In this document: positions 9,487-20,388 of the stretch, piece after piece
Layout of the letters: every line of letters begins with the position of its first letter
Numbering within the stretch: position 1 is the first letter of the stretch
Assembly: GCA_037447655.1 (NCBI GenBank)
Contig: JBBHKE010002285.1
Span: 64,001-96,543 of the forward strand
Direction of reading: 5' to 3'
Source of the DNA: Zygnema cylindricum
Taxonomy: Eukaryota; Streptophyta; Zygnematophyceae; Zygnematales; Zygnemataceae
DNA: 32,543 nucleotides
Translations under genes and position numbers: made by a program
Notes under the pieces: generated by a model
What the model saw: only the letters and a program-made list of their open reading frames with translations
Told to the model about the DNA's origin: nothing
Database searches by the model: none

Positions 9487-10180
9487 CAGAGGTCGCAAAC
9501 GGTCAACCGAAACCCGTGACCGACCGTTAACCGACCCGCCCGCGCCGGATCCGGAATGGATTCGGTTGCCAAATTTTGGGGGTCGGGCGGTTACGGTCGG
9601 TTTATTCACCAGGAAAAAAAAAAACGGTCGGTTACGGTCGGTCAACCAAAAAACCAAAAAAAATGAAAATTTTGTACTGTCCCTATAATCCAACATTCTT
9701 GTACTTTGTACTCTTTGGCATCGTGGAAGTACGTGACATCATGATTAGCGTCGCAAATCTGACACGGTACTGTAGTAAGCTATTTATTTCGCAAATCAAA
9801 GGGAACGCGACAAAGCGTCGCAAATCTGACACGGTAGTACAATATTCATTTCGAAAATCTTAGGGAACGCGACAAAGCGTCGCAAATCTGACACAGTAGT
9901 ACACTATTCATTTCGCAAATCTTAGGGAACGCGACAAATCGTAATTATTGGCTTATTCCGTCGTACATTGATTAATTTTGTACTTTTTCGGTTACGGGCG
10001 GGCACGGTTAGTCGCGAAAAATCAAGATTCGGTAAAAAAAAAAATCGTAAACGACGGTCGGTTAACGGTTAACAATTTTGGAGCGTGACAAAACTCGGTC
10101 GGGCGTCGGTTACTCAGATTTTGAAAAAAAATAAAACGGTCGGTTTCGGGTATGATTTTTTTTGACTTTTGCGACCTCTG
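9487..10180. mobile_element. hAT-like MITE, family A, copy 2
   Basis: This 694-bp element is nearly identical by eye to copy 1 along its whole length and has the same orientation, ends (CAGAGGTCGCAAA and TTTGCGACCTCTG) and internal three-unit tandem (9747-9941). Unlike copy 1 its flanking octamers (ATCTACGG and CCGTGTCG) do not match. Instead the inverted symmetry extends outward by a few bases (ACGG before, CCGT after), suggesting loss or rearrangement of a flank or insertion into a palindrome. Confidence 0.9.
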
Positions 10181-10398
10181 CCGTGTCGCCACGCGGCGCC
10201 GAGGATTGTTCCGTCCTTCCTTCGGAAATTCCGAGCACGACCTAGTCTAGAATTATAGATTTGTTGGGACCGCCGCCGTGTCAGAATGCCAGAATTGGGC
10301 ATTTTTTTTCACTATTTGAGTATTTCCCGTGCGGCGACAGGAGAAGTCAAGCGAACGTCACGTAACTTTGTTCAGATACGACGAACATGGGACGTCTC
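10181..10398. other. Intergenic DNA between A2 and B2
   Basis: A GC-richer patch at 10181-10290 (CCACGCGGCGCCGAGG). No gene or delimitable repeat seen. Confidence 0.5.
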
Positions 10399-10618
10399 TA
10401 GACCGTGTAACGCTATTAGTGTTAATGTTTTCTCGCCACTTAAATCATCTTTTCTCCTTACACTATTGTCCTATTATCAGTTTGAGGCCGCCAATCGGAA
10501 GCTGAGAATCTTACCTTTCAATCTCCACCGTCAGATCCTCAAACCGACAGTTGTGTACGGAACAATGATGTATTAAGTGTCGTAATAAACATTAACACTA
10601 ATAGCGATTCACGCTGTA
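10399..10618. mobile_element. Family B MITE, copy 2
   Basis: 220 bp. Ends are TAGACCGTGTAACGCTATTA and, inverted, TACAGCGTGAATCGCTATTA. Inner TIR words GCCACTTAAATCATC and GATGTATTAAGTG pair. The body GGAAGCTGAGAATCTTACCT is shared with copy 3 (19245) and, inverted, with copy 1. TA at both edges. Confidence 0.88.
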
Positions 10619-12669
10619 CTGTAACTTTGCAAATCCAGTCTAACTGTTGACGTATCTGCAGTTTCGGATTTCCCGGATTTGCAACATATGCGAACGCACA
10701 CTCGTGGAAAGAATATCTGAATGTAATGACGTCAATAAACGTAAATGAAGACGTCATTATGTACCATTTGTATGTACGGTTCCGCGCGATGAGAAGTCCA
10801 TGTTTGCTGTAGCAACAGAATTTGTTCTGACAGCACACGTGTGAGATGGTACAATTATTTCGGAGCGGTTAGGATTACCAAATTTTGGAGATAGCGATCC
10901 TTTTGTCTTTATCGTTGTTATCTCGTCTCCCCTGCCAACAGGTGATTATGTACGGACTACATTTCATTATGTACGAAATGTATCTCCATTGACCACGTCG
11001 TTTCTGTCCAACAGTCCAACTCGAGGTCTGAAATTTATGGTTCAAACATCGAAACGCACATGCGATTTCCCATGGAAAAAGTTCATAAAAGACAAAATAG
11101 TCAAAGGCGGCATGTTTTGTACGAACCCGTGGAACTCTTGGAAATGCAGCCACGTCGCAATTATTAATTACAGTGTACAGTGTCACGCCGAAGTTCGAGG
11201 CGAAAAAATTGTAATAATAAATTGCGAAGAAGGATGAACTTCAAAATTCAAAACGTACGATTGTCCCTTCTAAGACGTGGCGCACGTTTTGTGTCTTTTT
11301 TTTGGCGGTGCCGCGATTTCAGCTGGATAATGTGTACCGTATCACACGTGCTAAGGAAAGTGTGCCAATGATTTCAACTGAAACGAGAAGGTACAGTAAA
11401 GATATAGCATGCGAAACGCGGGACTCGTGTGAATCTTTACCGTGATTCGTTTAATTTTACCGCACGCTCGTCGATTGTTTTAATCCGATTAAGTTAATCG
11501 GACCTTACCTTCTTTTTCGGAAAATTGTCGAGGTGAGCTGGGAGGGCTCTTGTTCCTGTCTGAACGTACGGATATTGTTGCTGAAGTACAAAGCGACAAA
11601 ATATACAGAAATTCAAAAAATGCTAAAATGACGCTCAGTTGACGTGGTACGGTTTGCGGAATTCTAGCATACCTTTAGGCAGATGCATATTTTTCAGCTA
11701 GGGCATTGAATCAGGTGCAATAACGACAAAAAATATGCAAGTTGTCGACATGTGGACATGACCCTTCGGTTACCTTGAATCTGACTACCAATCAGAATCT
11801 AGCATAGTCAAAATTTTATCGGATTTATTTTCTGTGGGCTGGTAGCTGCCACGAAAGCAATCTACATCCTGCTGCTAAATAGTGTTTCCTGTCCAATTTA
11901 AATATTCCTTCTATACTTTTCTGACGTACACAAACTGGCAAACTGGCTCGGTCGTCATCGAATCTTCTAAGATTTGGATGTACGGCATAAAATCTTCGCA
12001 GTAATTTCCACTTGACACGTTTCTTCAGCTACATAAAAACAGAAACAGGAAGAAATCATTTGTTTGGCAAGCATTTAATTCTTTTCCAAAATTTAAAACT
12101 TTTGACGTCACTGAATACTTTTGTCAGTTGTGGGGGAGCCTCTAGCCGTGTAGACGTGGCGCCATGAACGCCTTTCGACGGCTAAAATATTTTATTGCAT
12201 AGTTTCTTTTTAAAGGCGGGAGCTATTTCGCGTTACATTGGACTCTATTTCTGCCTACACGTGACCGTACTCCAAGGTACACGAGGCGTAAACTTCAAAA
12301 CGGAACAATGGAAATTGTCGGTGATCGTACGCAGCCTCAGCCGTACGTAGCGAAATTTCAAGATTCTTTGAATTATTTGTCGTTTCAGACGGAGCATGAA
12401 GCTAACTGTTATGGATTTGAACATGTGATCATGCCACACTATATTTATGAGATCTCTCGTAAACATGTGAAGCATAGCAGAGCCGTTCGATATGGATAGA
12501 TCACAGGTGACACGTGGCATGGTCACGCAGTCCGTGACACGAACAAATTCCTAACAGCTAAATTCGTACCTTCCGTCGAAACCAGCAAATAATTCAGAGA
12601 ATCTTAGAATTTTGACTTTATGTGCTTCGAACCGTCGAGGCTCCGTACGAAAAGTGACCGCTTTTGAAG
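10619..12669. other. Two kilobases of intergenic DNA, no supported gene
   Basis: Scattered open frames (up to about 100 codons on either strand) have no recognisable domains, and no splice-linked coding pattern was seen. No TIR pair was found. The stretch is more GC-balanced than its surroundings and rich in ACGT and GTAC words. Confidence 0.5.
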
Positions 12670-12953
12670 CATAGTTCAAAAGTAGGTGAAAGTAGGCCCA
12701 TACAATATGCCTATTGTATGCAAAACATACAATATGACATTAAGACCTATATTGTATTCGGACCTATTCAGACCAATTAAAACATTCGGACCAAATATTT
12801 TTTTACACCGTCAGATTCGGACAATCGGACGGTCGCTGATCAAAGTAGCGATCTAAGAAGATCACATGAAAAGCCCATAACACAACTTTCGATAGAGGCG
12901 CCGACCAAAGGCCTACCATAAAAACGCCTACTCTTGAACTACAGTACAGTATG
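12670..12953. mobile_element. hAT-like MITE, family C, copy 2 (opposite orientation)
   Basis: The left end CATAGTTCAAAAGTAGG matches the termini of copy 1. The target duplication TTTTGAAG is exact at 12662-12669 and 12954-12961. The right TIR reads GAACTACAGTACAGTATG, that is GAACTATG with about ten extra bases (CAGTACAGTA) inserted just inside the tip. The body is 284 bp against 364 bp in copy 1, sharing for example GATCTAAGAAGATCACATG and GCTGATCAAAGTAGCG in reverse complement. Confidence 0.88.
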
Positions 12954-12961
12954 TTTTGAAG

Positions 12962-13934
12962 TTTACGCCGCCTGTACTTTAAAGTACGTTTGTGTACGAA
13001 TTACGTATGCATGCAAACGAATGGAATGCAACAATAGCTCCCTCCAGTACAATAGACAAAACTGAATGCTGACGTCAAAATTACGCTATATTAATATTTA
13101 TGTCGCGCAAAATTTACTTTACTTACGTTACAGTACTCTAGCGCCAATAAGACAAGATGCTCTTTACTGTGGAAACTCTGATTTTCAAAATACGGTCATT
13201 AAAATACGGTTCTACAGGCTGACATACGTAATTAACGTATTTTACTAGTTTAATGCGCGTTTTTTATTTTTTTTATTTCATATTTGAACAATGCTTTTCT
13301 AGTTTTCTTGTTACCTGTAGATATTTTATTTCTCCTTTTTTTGTTGTGCGGTCTGTAACTAACAAGAAAAAGTCTGTTTCAACGTCCGTACATTTCAGGA
13401 ATAGACTCCGAAAAAGTACAGTATTGCTGGGAGCGATCGTTGACATCATAGTACAACTGTTTCCGTACGGGTTGCCATCCGCAATTTCAGGATGCCCTGA
13501 AGATCTGTCAGCCAATCCGTGGCGTGGCGGAGAACAACTGAAGAGAATTTGCGCGAATTCCGGAAATTCTCCGCGTTTCACGGCGATTTTATCCACTTTA
13601 TTTCGACAGCTGAGATGACGTGGCAAGAAATAATTAGAATAGCGAACACTGCTCTAAAAAATATTTGACTTTGGGAAACGAACTGTCACCACCAGAATCC
13701 AATCTTCAAAAATTGTACTTTTGTACTATTTACATACCAGAATTTTCTACATCAAAAAATTGTCTTATTATCCTCTGACCAAAAAATTTGTCAATTACGA
13801 ACGATAATAATATATATTTATAAAATAAAAAACTCGACAAGATACGGACAGCGTCTGTCGACGTGTCTCAGCCTCTGTCTTTTCCTTCTGTTTTTTGTTT
13901 GTTTTTTGTTTTTTTCGCAAAGCCACTGGCAGTT

Positions 13935-13965
<31 letters not shown>

Positions 13966-14618
13966 CTTTTTACGGCCTTCCTTGTGTCTGCTTGCCGAGA
14001 CCGCGGGTACTATACGCCAAATTCATACAAAGTCCAGCTGTCAATATCGGATCTCCTTTGTCCGTACTGCCGATCCCTGTGCAAGCCGCGGCCGTCATTA
14101 AAATAAACTAAAAAAGCGTGGTTCTATGTTCCCCACTCAGACACCTGGCAGGTCATCCCACACGTGCGAGCCGTCCGATGTAATACACGTGTTCGTCTAT
14201 AAAATCCATCATTTCAAAAGGTCAAAAAACAAAAAAATACGATTGTTTCTTTTGTCGTTCAAGAAAAAATAGCTGCTTACGTTGCAGAAAACGACAAAAT
14301 ATCGTCCGTACGACAACGGTTGGCCGCAGTATCTTTTGCCTGCAACGATTCTGCACGGAACGATCGTATCGAAAGTACCCAAAAGGACAAAATGTACGGT
14401 CCTTCGGGCGGTAACCTTGCGAACTGGGACTTGTCCGCGAACAGGACAAAAAAGCAATGCCCGGGAAACCCGCTTTCCCATGATAAAAGTGCGAGTCAGA
14501 CACATTTTAGTGCGTACGGCGGAGCACGAGCAGAAAAGTACGACAGTGTACGGAATGTACGGCCGGAGCCTCATTTTGGCGGTCCTCGCGGGAGGAGGGA
14601 ATCGTACGAAAACGGATA
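12962..14618. other. Intergenic DNA, no supported gene
   Basis: It includes a run of about 27 T at 13939-13965 and a GC-richer segment at 14280-14620 dense in GTACG words. The 121-codon (+) and 117-codon (-) open frames at 13253-13626 overlap on opposite strands and neither looks like a known protein. The 14280-14620 segment could be the promoter or 5' region of the gene ending at 16387, but nothing in the sequence proves this. Confidence 0.45.
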
Positions 14619-15118
14619 AGAGGAAAGAGATTAGAGAGAGAGAGGAAGAGAGGGAGAAGGAGAGAGGAGAGACAAAAGAGAGAGAGGGAGAGGGAGAGGG
14701 GGAGGGAGACGCCGTATTGGAGCGAAGGTGTGGAGAAGAGCGAGGGAGGAGAGGGAGAGGAGGAGATATTCGGCGGCAAGCGAGGAGAGATGGAGTGAGA
14801 GGAGATGGGGGAGAGGAGACGAGCTCCGACGGGAGAATAGAGGGAGGAGGGGGGGAGAGGTAGACGAAGTGTGGGAGAGAGAGGAACAAGAAGAGAGCGA
14901 GAGAGTGAGAATTAGACGAAGTGTGAGAGAGAGAGATAAAGAGAGAGAACAGAAAGAGAAGAGGGAGAGAGAGAAAAAAAAGAGAGAGTGAGTGAGTGAG
15001 GGAGTGAGAGTGAGAAAGAGAGAGAGAAAAAGAGAGAGTACAGAAAGAGGAGGGAGATAGAGAGAAAGAGGAGAAATAGAGAGAGAAAGAGAACGAGTGA
15101 AGCGGAGAGAGGCAGAGA
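14619..15118. repeat. About 500-bp purine-rich (GA) tract
   Basis: The + strand is nearly all G and A (GAGAGAG, GGAGGA, GAGAAAGA), with short interruptions near 14708-14720 and 14767-14780. The Ser/Leu-rich (-) and Arg/Glu-rich (+) open frames here are translations of the repeat. Confidence 0.92.
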
Positions 15119-15130
15119 CACCGGAATACC

Positions 15131-15302
15131 AATCCCCCTGAACCCCTAAGCTTATCCCTCCACCATCCACCTGTCGCCCTCCCTCCCTCACCTTCCCCAC
15201 CTCCATCTCACATCCCTTCCCCCCTCCTTTCCCCCAACTCCCCCCCCCTGCCCCATCCCTCCCTCCCTCCTCTCTAACTCCCCCCACATCCCTCCCTCCC
15301 TG
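15131..15302. repeat. Pyrimidine-rich tract (CCCTCC-type) before an exon
   Basis: The + strand is almost all C/T (CCTCCCTCCC, CTCCCCCCC). It follows directly on the purine tract, so base composition switches strand. It ends about 13 bases before the putative splice acceptor GCTGAAG at 15309-15315 and may serve as an unusually long polypyrimidine tract. Confidence 0.88.
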
Positions 15303-15315
15303 TGATGCGCTGAAG

Positions 15316-16387
15316 CAACGCAAAAAATGCAAAAAAGATCGATCTGATTGAAGTCGATTTTGCCCAATTTAAAGGATTAAATCCGGCGCCCAACGGATTA
15401 ATTACGATTACCGAACCGAACGTTCCGCTAGAAGTGTTCGAATCTCTTTTTTCAAAATTCGGTCGAATTTTAGAGGGAGGGATAAATTCGGCGATAAATT
15501 CGGTAAATTCGGGGAATTCGGCGTTTAATTCGGGAAATTCGGGGGCGAATAGTTCGGGTCTCGCGGGGAGTATTTTGAATGGGCATATGGGAGGAGGGAT
15601 GATGATGAGCGGGAATATTATGAATAATTCGAACAATTTGAATAATTTGAATAATTCGAATAATTCGAGTAATTCCAGGAAAACCGGAAGTATAGATTTC
15701 ACGAATTCGGGAATTAGTCCGGATCCCAGTCCGAGAAAAACGGGTTCGGGAAACGTCGGTGGTACGGGAAACGGTGGGAGAGAGTTCGCGTCGACCGTCA
15801 CACGTGTGATCTGGAAAAAAACGGAACTGGAGGCTATATGTAAATTTCAGTCCGTAGAACCGCGGAAAGCCCTCGGAGCCGCCATTCTATTTCCGGAAGC
15901 TTTAGGGTGCGCTTGCGTTATACCCCCTTTTTTTGTCACTCATACTAGAACCTCCGACGCCATTCAAACCATGACCGTACGATACAGTTACGCGTTTTTA
16001 AATTCGGCGGCCAGGATCTTCCAACCGCCGAAACACTGTTTAGATTTGAATATTTGGGGAGCGCCGTCGATCTTGATCGATCCTCAGAGTTATATTATAG
16101 ATTGCGTGGCGGCGTATCCGTCGGAATTAAAATCGGTGGGTATCGGTATTCCCGAGCAGGTGATAAAATCGGCGACCGCGATTTTAAATTCGCGGCATCG
16201 ATCGCCGAATCCGGAGCAAGAGCAACAGTTTAAGAGCGCGTTGGAGATATGGGCGGCGAAAGCGAAGAATTCGAAGAGTAGTTCAACGTGGGACGGGAAT
16301 TCGTCGACGAGTTCGACGTCGAGTTCGGTTTCGTCGAATTCGAGTCCGAAATCGGTCGAGGAAAGTCCCATGGAGGTGTTGAGATGA
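15316..16387 (+). CDS. 3' exon of an unrecognised protein with Asn/Ser/Gly-rich linker and compact C-terminal domain
   Basis: I do not recognise this protein. The frame is open from just after an acceptor-like AG at 15314-15315 to TGA at 16385-16387, about 356 codons. The first in-frame ATG is only at 15587, after plausible protein sequence, so this is best read as a 3'-terminal or internal-to-end exon with missing upstream exons. Segments in order: about 40 residues of ordered sequence including PLEVFESLFSKFGRI (faintly RRM-like); about 105 residues dominated by Asn, Ser and Gly; about 145 residues of globular-looking sequence (from VTRVIWKKTELEAI to EQQFKSALEIWAAKA, with LDLNIWGAPSILIDPQ and SVGIGIPEQV); then a Ser-rich tail. 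TTCGAATTCGG-type codon runs recur in the linker. A 5'-truncated pseudogene is possible, but the long intact frame argues against it. Confidence 0.6.
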
Positions 16388-18628
16388 GGGGAAAGTAGAC
16401 GTTTTGGGGTTTTTTTATGAAGGGATTTTGCGTTTCGAGGTTGGGATTTCGGATTTCTTATACGTTTCGTCGTTTTTTATGTTCGAGAATTATTTTTTTT
16501 GAGGTTTTTCTTGGTTGCCTAGGAGTTTATTTTGGATATAGGGAAGGCGGAGGTTTCCTTCGTAGGGTTGAGGAGATTAGGGCTTGAAGGGGATTTTTCG
16601 GGTTTTTGGGATAGACTGGAAAGGTGGTGAAAAAGATATTGTTGAAGTTATCTTTCAATTGTAGATTTCAAGAACGTTTTATGTGACGAAAACAAGAATG
16701 TGTATAAATGTTCAAAAACATGAGAGGGTAAAATGTTAGGAGTAGTAGTAATATTTAGATATATGCTATTTTCCTGCAAATAGATTTACCAATCCAGATA
16801 TAGTGTGTATTTTTACAATCGTATGTTGGGTAGCTTTTTGGTTGACATTTGAAGGAGAAGAGGGGGAAGATTCCTGGGAATAAAGAGGATTTACGGAAAG
16901 GGGTAGAAGGATTTTCATTTTCTTTTTTGGAAGTGTGGTTAAGCCGCACTAATTTTGGCATGGGAAGAAGGGAAAAGACGAGGGAAATCTGAAAAAAGAA
17001 TGAGGATCCGATTCTGGAGATTTGGCGATCGTTGAAAACTTTACGATCGGAGAAGTTGTGGAAAATGGTATGTTTTGGAATGTATTTATTTGGTCCGAAC
17101 TTTTTTTTTTTTTCGATAGTTTTGTTTTTTTGTCTCTTTTTTTTTGGTTTAAAGTGAAAGTTTAAAGAATGCGATGATCTCAAAACTTGTTATCGAAGTT
17201 TTGATCCGGGACGGATGGGGAATGAGGGGGAAAGTTAGGGGGAGGAGGGGGAGGGGAAGAGGGAGAGGTGAAGGGGGAGGGAGAGGGAGATGGTTTCTTC
17301 TTTGCTCAGTTACTAATAATCATATTTGGTGTGTTTTTTGCGCAGTTATTCGAGCAAGAAATGTGCGACCTCTATTTGGTTCGACAAATCCTTTGAAAAG
17401 AACGAATATCTCCTATGCTATACTGTTCATTCACAAAATTCTGGACAAAAATGTTCTTTTTTAAAGAGTGGTTAACTGTTGCATTCATTTTTTGTTTCTT
17501 GTAAGCACTTTTTGAAGGATCAAAATCGGTCCTCTTTTTTTGAGTAGCTTATTTCCATGAAAGGAAAAAGAGGGAAGAAAAAAACTTCCTATTAAGGATA
17601 AGCAGGATAATTTTTAGAATGTGTGACTTTACAATAATGCATTATTTAGAAAGCTTTTTTGTGATAAAAGTAGAGAAGATGGTACAAGTTAAAAAAAAGT
17701 ATTGAACTATTCTTGAGGCATTTGTTTCTAATGGAGCCCTTTCTTGTACCGTGTTTCTCAAAATGTGAAAACTAGTGATTTGTCTAGACAAGAGAACCAA
17801 TAATGGATTTATAGAAAGTGGCATGAGTCGTTTATTTTATACATGTTTCGACTATTGTTGGAGAGGCAAAAGTTGGAGAGTCGTGAATATGGAAGTTGTG
17901 GGCATATTGTACTATTTTGTTACTAAGTGGAAGTTGTTGAAGAAAGTTTTTTAGTCATCAAATCGTTTGGATAAATTTTAAACCAATCTGTAACGAATGT
18001 ATAAAATTTGGTCGAGAAATCGAAATTATACCTGCCATGTTGACGGATGTGTTTGCAAATTATATTATTTTGTTGAAATTGACTGACAAATATCTTCAAT
18101 TGATATTGAAATGTAGAATATTGAACAATGTCAGTTTTAGGGTAGTTTTTTAGACTCTTTGAACATTGCATTTTGGGCAATGTCAAACATTATCAAGGGA
18201 CCTGTATAGGATACAAGCAAAATTTCAGTTTTGGTCGTTGGGGGATTTGATTTTCCAAAACAGGGTAATATCACTATCAAAGTTTTAATCTTGTTTTGAG
18301 GGTAAATTGTACAGTTTGTACAGTTCTTTCAGTAATCGTATGTGCGGTCACTCAACATTCACCCTTGAGCATTCAACTGTATTAATCAAAATTTAACATT
18401 CAACGCCATTTAGAAATCAAAATTGAGTATTCATTTTGAGTGTAGACAATGTGGATGTATGACATTTGATATTTAATATTTGACATTTTGCAAAATCAAA
18501 ATTGACCAATCACCATTCAACAGCATTCAAAAATCAACAATCAGCATAACCCAGAAGTGAACTAAGGATTCGATGTTAAAATGAATTCTAGTAAAACATT
18601 AGTATTCGACGATGAAGTCCCTACAGAT
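16388..18628. other. 3' flank and intergenic DNA, no supported gene
   Basis: It presumably contains the 3' UTR of the preceding gene, but no clear AATAAA was seen close to the stop. A GGGA-rich purine patch lies at 17214-17290 and loose AACATTCA-type repeats at about 18350-18545. Open frames are short and uninformative. Confidence 0.5.
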
Positions 18629-18846
18629 TACACTGTCTATTGTTAATATCGTCAACGGCTTTTTAGCCACTTAAATCATATTTTCCAGTGCACACTTGTC
18701 CGATCGTACACTGAAGGCTGGAATGAAAATGTACGGATCTTACCTTCCAATTGGCGGTCTTCAAACATAAATCAGACATGTGAACACTAGGAAAATTTTC
18801 ATAATGTGGCGAAAATAACATTTGCACCAATGAGGATACAATGTTA
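18629..18846. mobile_element. Family B MITE, copy 4, strongly diverged
   Basis: 218 bp. The left end TACACTGTCTATTGTTAATA and inner words GCCACTTAAATCATATTTTCCAG, GGATCTTACCTTCCAATTGG and AATGTGGCGAAAATAACATT follow the family order. The right terminus is eroded. Length agrees with the 220-221 bp of the other copies. Confidence 0.75.
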
Positions 18847-19244
18847 TAAAAACCCTCTCGTTTTCCTTTCTTCAAACCTGGTGTCTCCTCACTCTCTCCA
18901 GCTGATATAGTAAACAACTTAATAAATGAGGCACGAGACTCGCATTCGACATTTGGTTTCTTCGAGGGTGTATGTAATTATTTGATTATAATTGTTACTT
19001 AATTACATTCATAAATATTTACATATATGAACTGGAGAGGGATGGAAAGAGTGGGGAGAATGAATCAGTAGGGAACCAAAAAAAGGAGAAAGAGAGAGAG
19101 CTACAATGAGGAGGATGAAAGGAGAGAAACATTAAAAGATATACTTAGCTGTCACAGTAGTAAACTGTCACATTTCGACGTTTGGAGACTGCCTGCAGTT
19201 ACTAAGTTTGAGTACGGAACTTCAAATGTACGGAAATTTTGTAC
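18847..19244. other. Intergenic DNA, no gene seen
   Basis: AT-rich with short GAGAGA runs (about 19080-19125). No repeat delimited. Confidence 0.5.
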
Positions 19245-19465
19245 TACACCGTGTATCTCTATTAGCGTTAGTATTTTTTTGCCACTTAAAACATCTTTTC
19301 ACCGTACACTCTTGTCCGATTCTCAATTTAAGACCGTCAATCGGAAGCTGAGAATCTTACCTTTCAATCGCAACCGTCAGATCCATAAACCGACATACGT
19401 GTACGGAGAAAAGATGTTTAAAGAGTCAAAAAAAACATTGCAATTAATAACGATTCACGGTTGTA
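19245..19465. mobile_element. Family B MITE, copy 3
   Basis: 221 bp. Ends TACACCGTGTATCTCTATTA and, inverted, TACAACCGTGAATCGTTATT. Inner TIR arms GCCACTTAAAACATCTTTTC and GAAAAGATGTTTAAAG pair, continuing to CACCGTACACTCTTGTCC. TA at both edges. It is the least rearranged copy and the best reference for the family. Confidence 0.9.
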
Positions 19466-20213
19466 GTTTCGAATATTTGATTTACCTGTAAGCGGATGTT
19501 TTCATGCAGTCTCTTTCACTTTCATCGAAGTGAATTCAGTTTGTCATATAGTACTTTTTTGTCTCGACGTGGTCCCGCAAAATCTAAGTCCTGACGATCT
19601 CACTTGGATCCTTTCGCCGCTCATCCTGGACGTTAAGACCAAGACCTCCGCGTCTCCGCTTGGTCCTAAAGCGTATTTTATGGCACAGAGGGTAATAGTA
19701 CGACGCGTCGCAGCACGTACTTTCATTTGTTTTTTCGATAGAAACAAAAGCGTACGAGTCTCACCTGAAGCCACGTAGGCACTCGTAGGACTTCGGCAGA
19801 TGACTTCAAAGTTCAAACGACGTTGCGTAAAAATATCTCGGGCAAAATATCTAAAATTTGTACTTGGATGGAAGAGAATGGAAGAAACATGGAGACCTTC
19901 CCTAAATAAGTGGAGTCCACCGACAATTTCTCATGTTCCAATTGGAGTCGTTTCTCCAGTCGCTCAACGAATCAGACATGATATTTACAATAAATATTTA
20001 CAAATCTAAAGTACTAATCCCGTGTAGATTCGTAGCTGAAAGTACTAAAAGTACGAATTGACTGTAAACATTGACCTTACCAACGTGGCGGCTGTTTATT
20101 TGCAACGTGGCATCCGACGTGGCATACATACTGGTGTCTGAAAATCTGGAATAGAGTGGAAGTGCTTGGTGTGCACTGAATTGTTGGAGGAGGATGACAT
20201 GCTAAAGTTGATT
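19466..20213. other. Intergenic DNA upstream of PEX6, no supported gene
   Basis: Two consecutive open frames (19530-19778 and 19800-20009, +) have somewhat protein-like composition but no recognisable domain or homolog known to me. They are not called. Three ACGTGGC words lie at 20083-20125. Confidence 0.45.
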
Positions 20214-20235
20214 GTACTGTACAAAAGTACAGTAC
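20214..20235. repeat. GTACTGTAC / GTACAGTAC hairpin
   Basis: Perfect 9-bp inverted arms (20214-20222 and 20227-20235) with an AAAA loop, about 530 bp upstream of the PEX6 start codon. The arms contain four GTAC cores. GTAC is the core of SBP-domain and copper-response sites in green plants. A regulatory role is speculative. Confidence 0.7.
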
Positions 20236-20307
20236 TTCCATGAAGTGAAACTTGCCATGGAATTTGAAAAAGTTGACAACTTTTTAATATTTTTTTGGAT
20301 TTTTAAT

Positions 20308-20354
20308 CTGTGATAAAAATACAGAAATCGCCTTCACATGGAATTTTATCACAG
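20308..20354. repeat. CTGTGATAAAA inverted repeat
   Basis: Perfect 11-bp arms at 20308-20318 and 20344-20354, separated by 25 bases, in the PEX6 upstream region. Confidence 0.8.
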
Positions 20355-20388
20355 TGCTTATTATTTTTGTAATCAATCAATAAAATAA

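Noticed and set aside
13253-13626. 121-codon (+) and 117-codon (-) open frames on opposite strands
   Set aside because: Mutually antisense, no recognisable domain, no splice partners.
14209-15332. Long Ser/Leu/Phe-rich (-) and Arg/Glu-rich (+) open frames
   Set aside because: They follow the GA/CT tract. Overlapping frames on both strands are equally open, as expected for a purine/pyrimidine repeat.
15434-15436. GTG as a start codon for the 15316-16387 protein
   Set aside because: The same frame continues upstream to 15316 with protein-like sequence. A plant nuclear gene is unlikely to start at GTG, so an upstream exon is more likely.
19530-20009. Two consecutive plus-strand frames upstream of PEX6
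   Set aside because: Composition is mildly protein-like but no family is recognisable, and they do not join in frame to PEX6.
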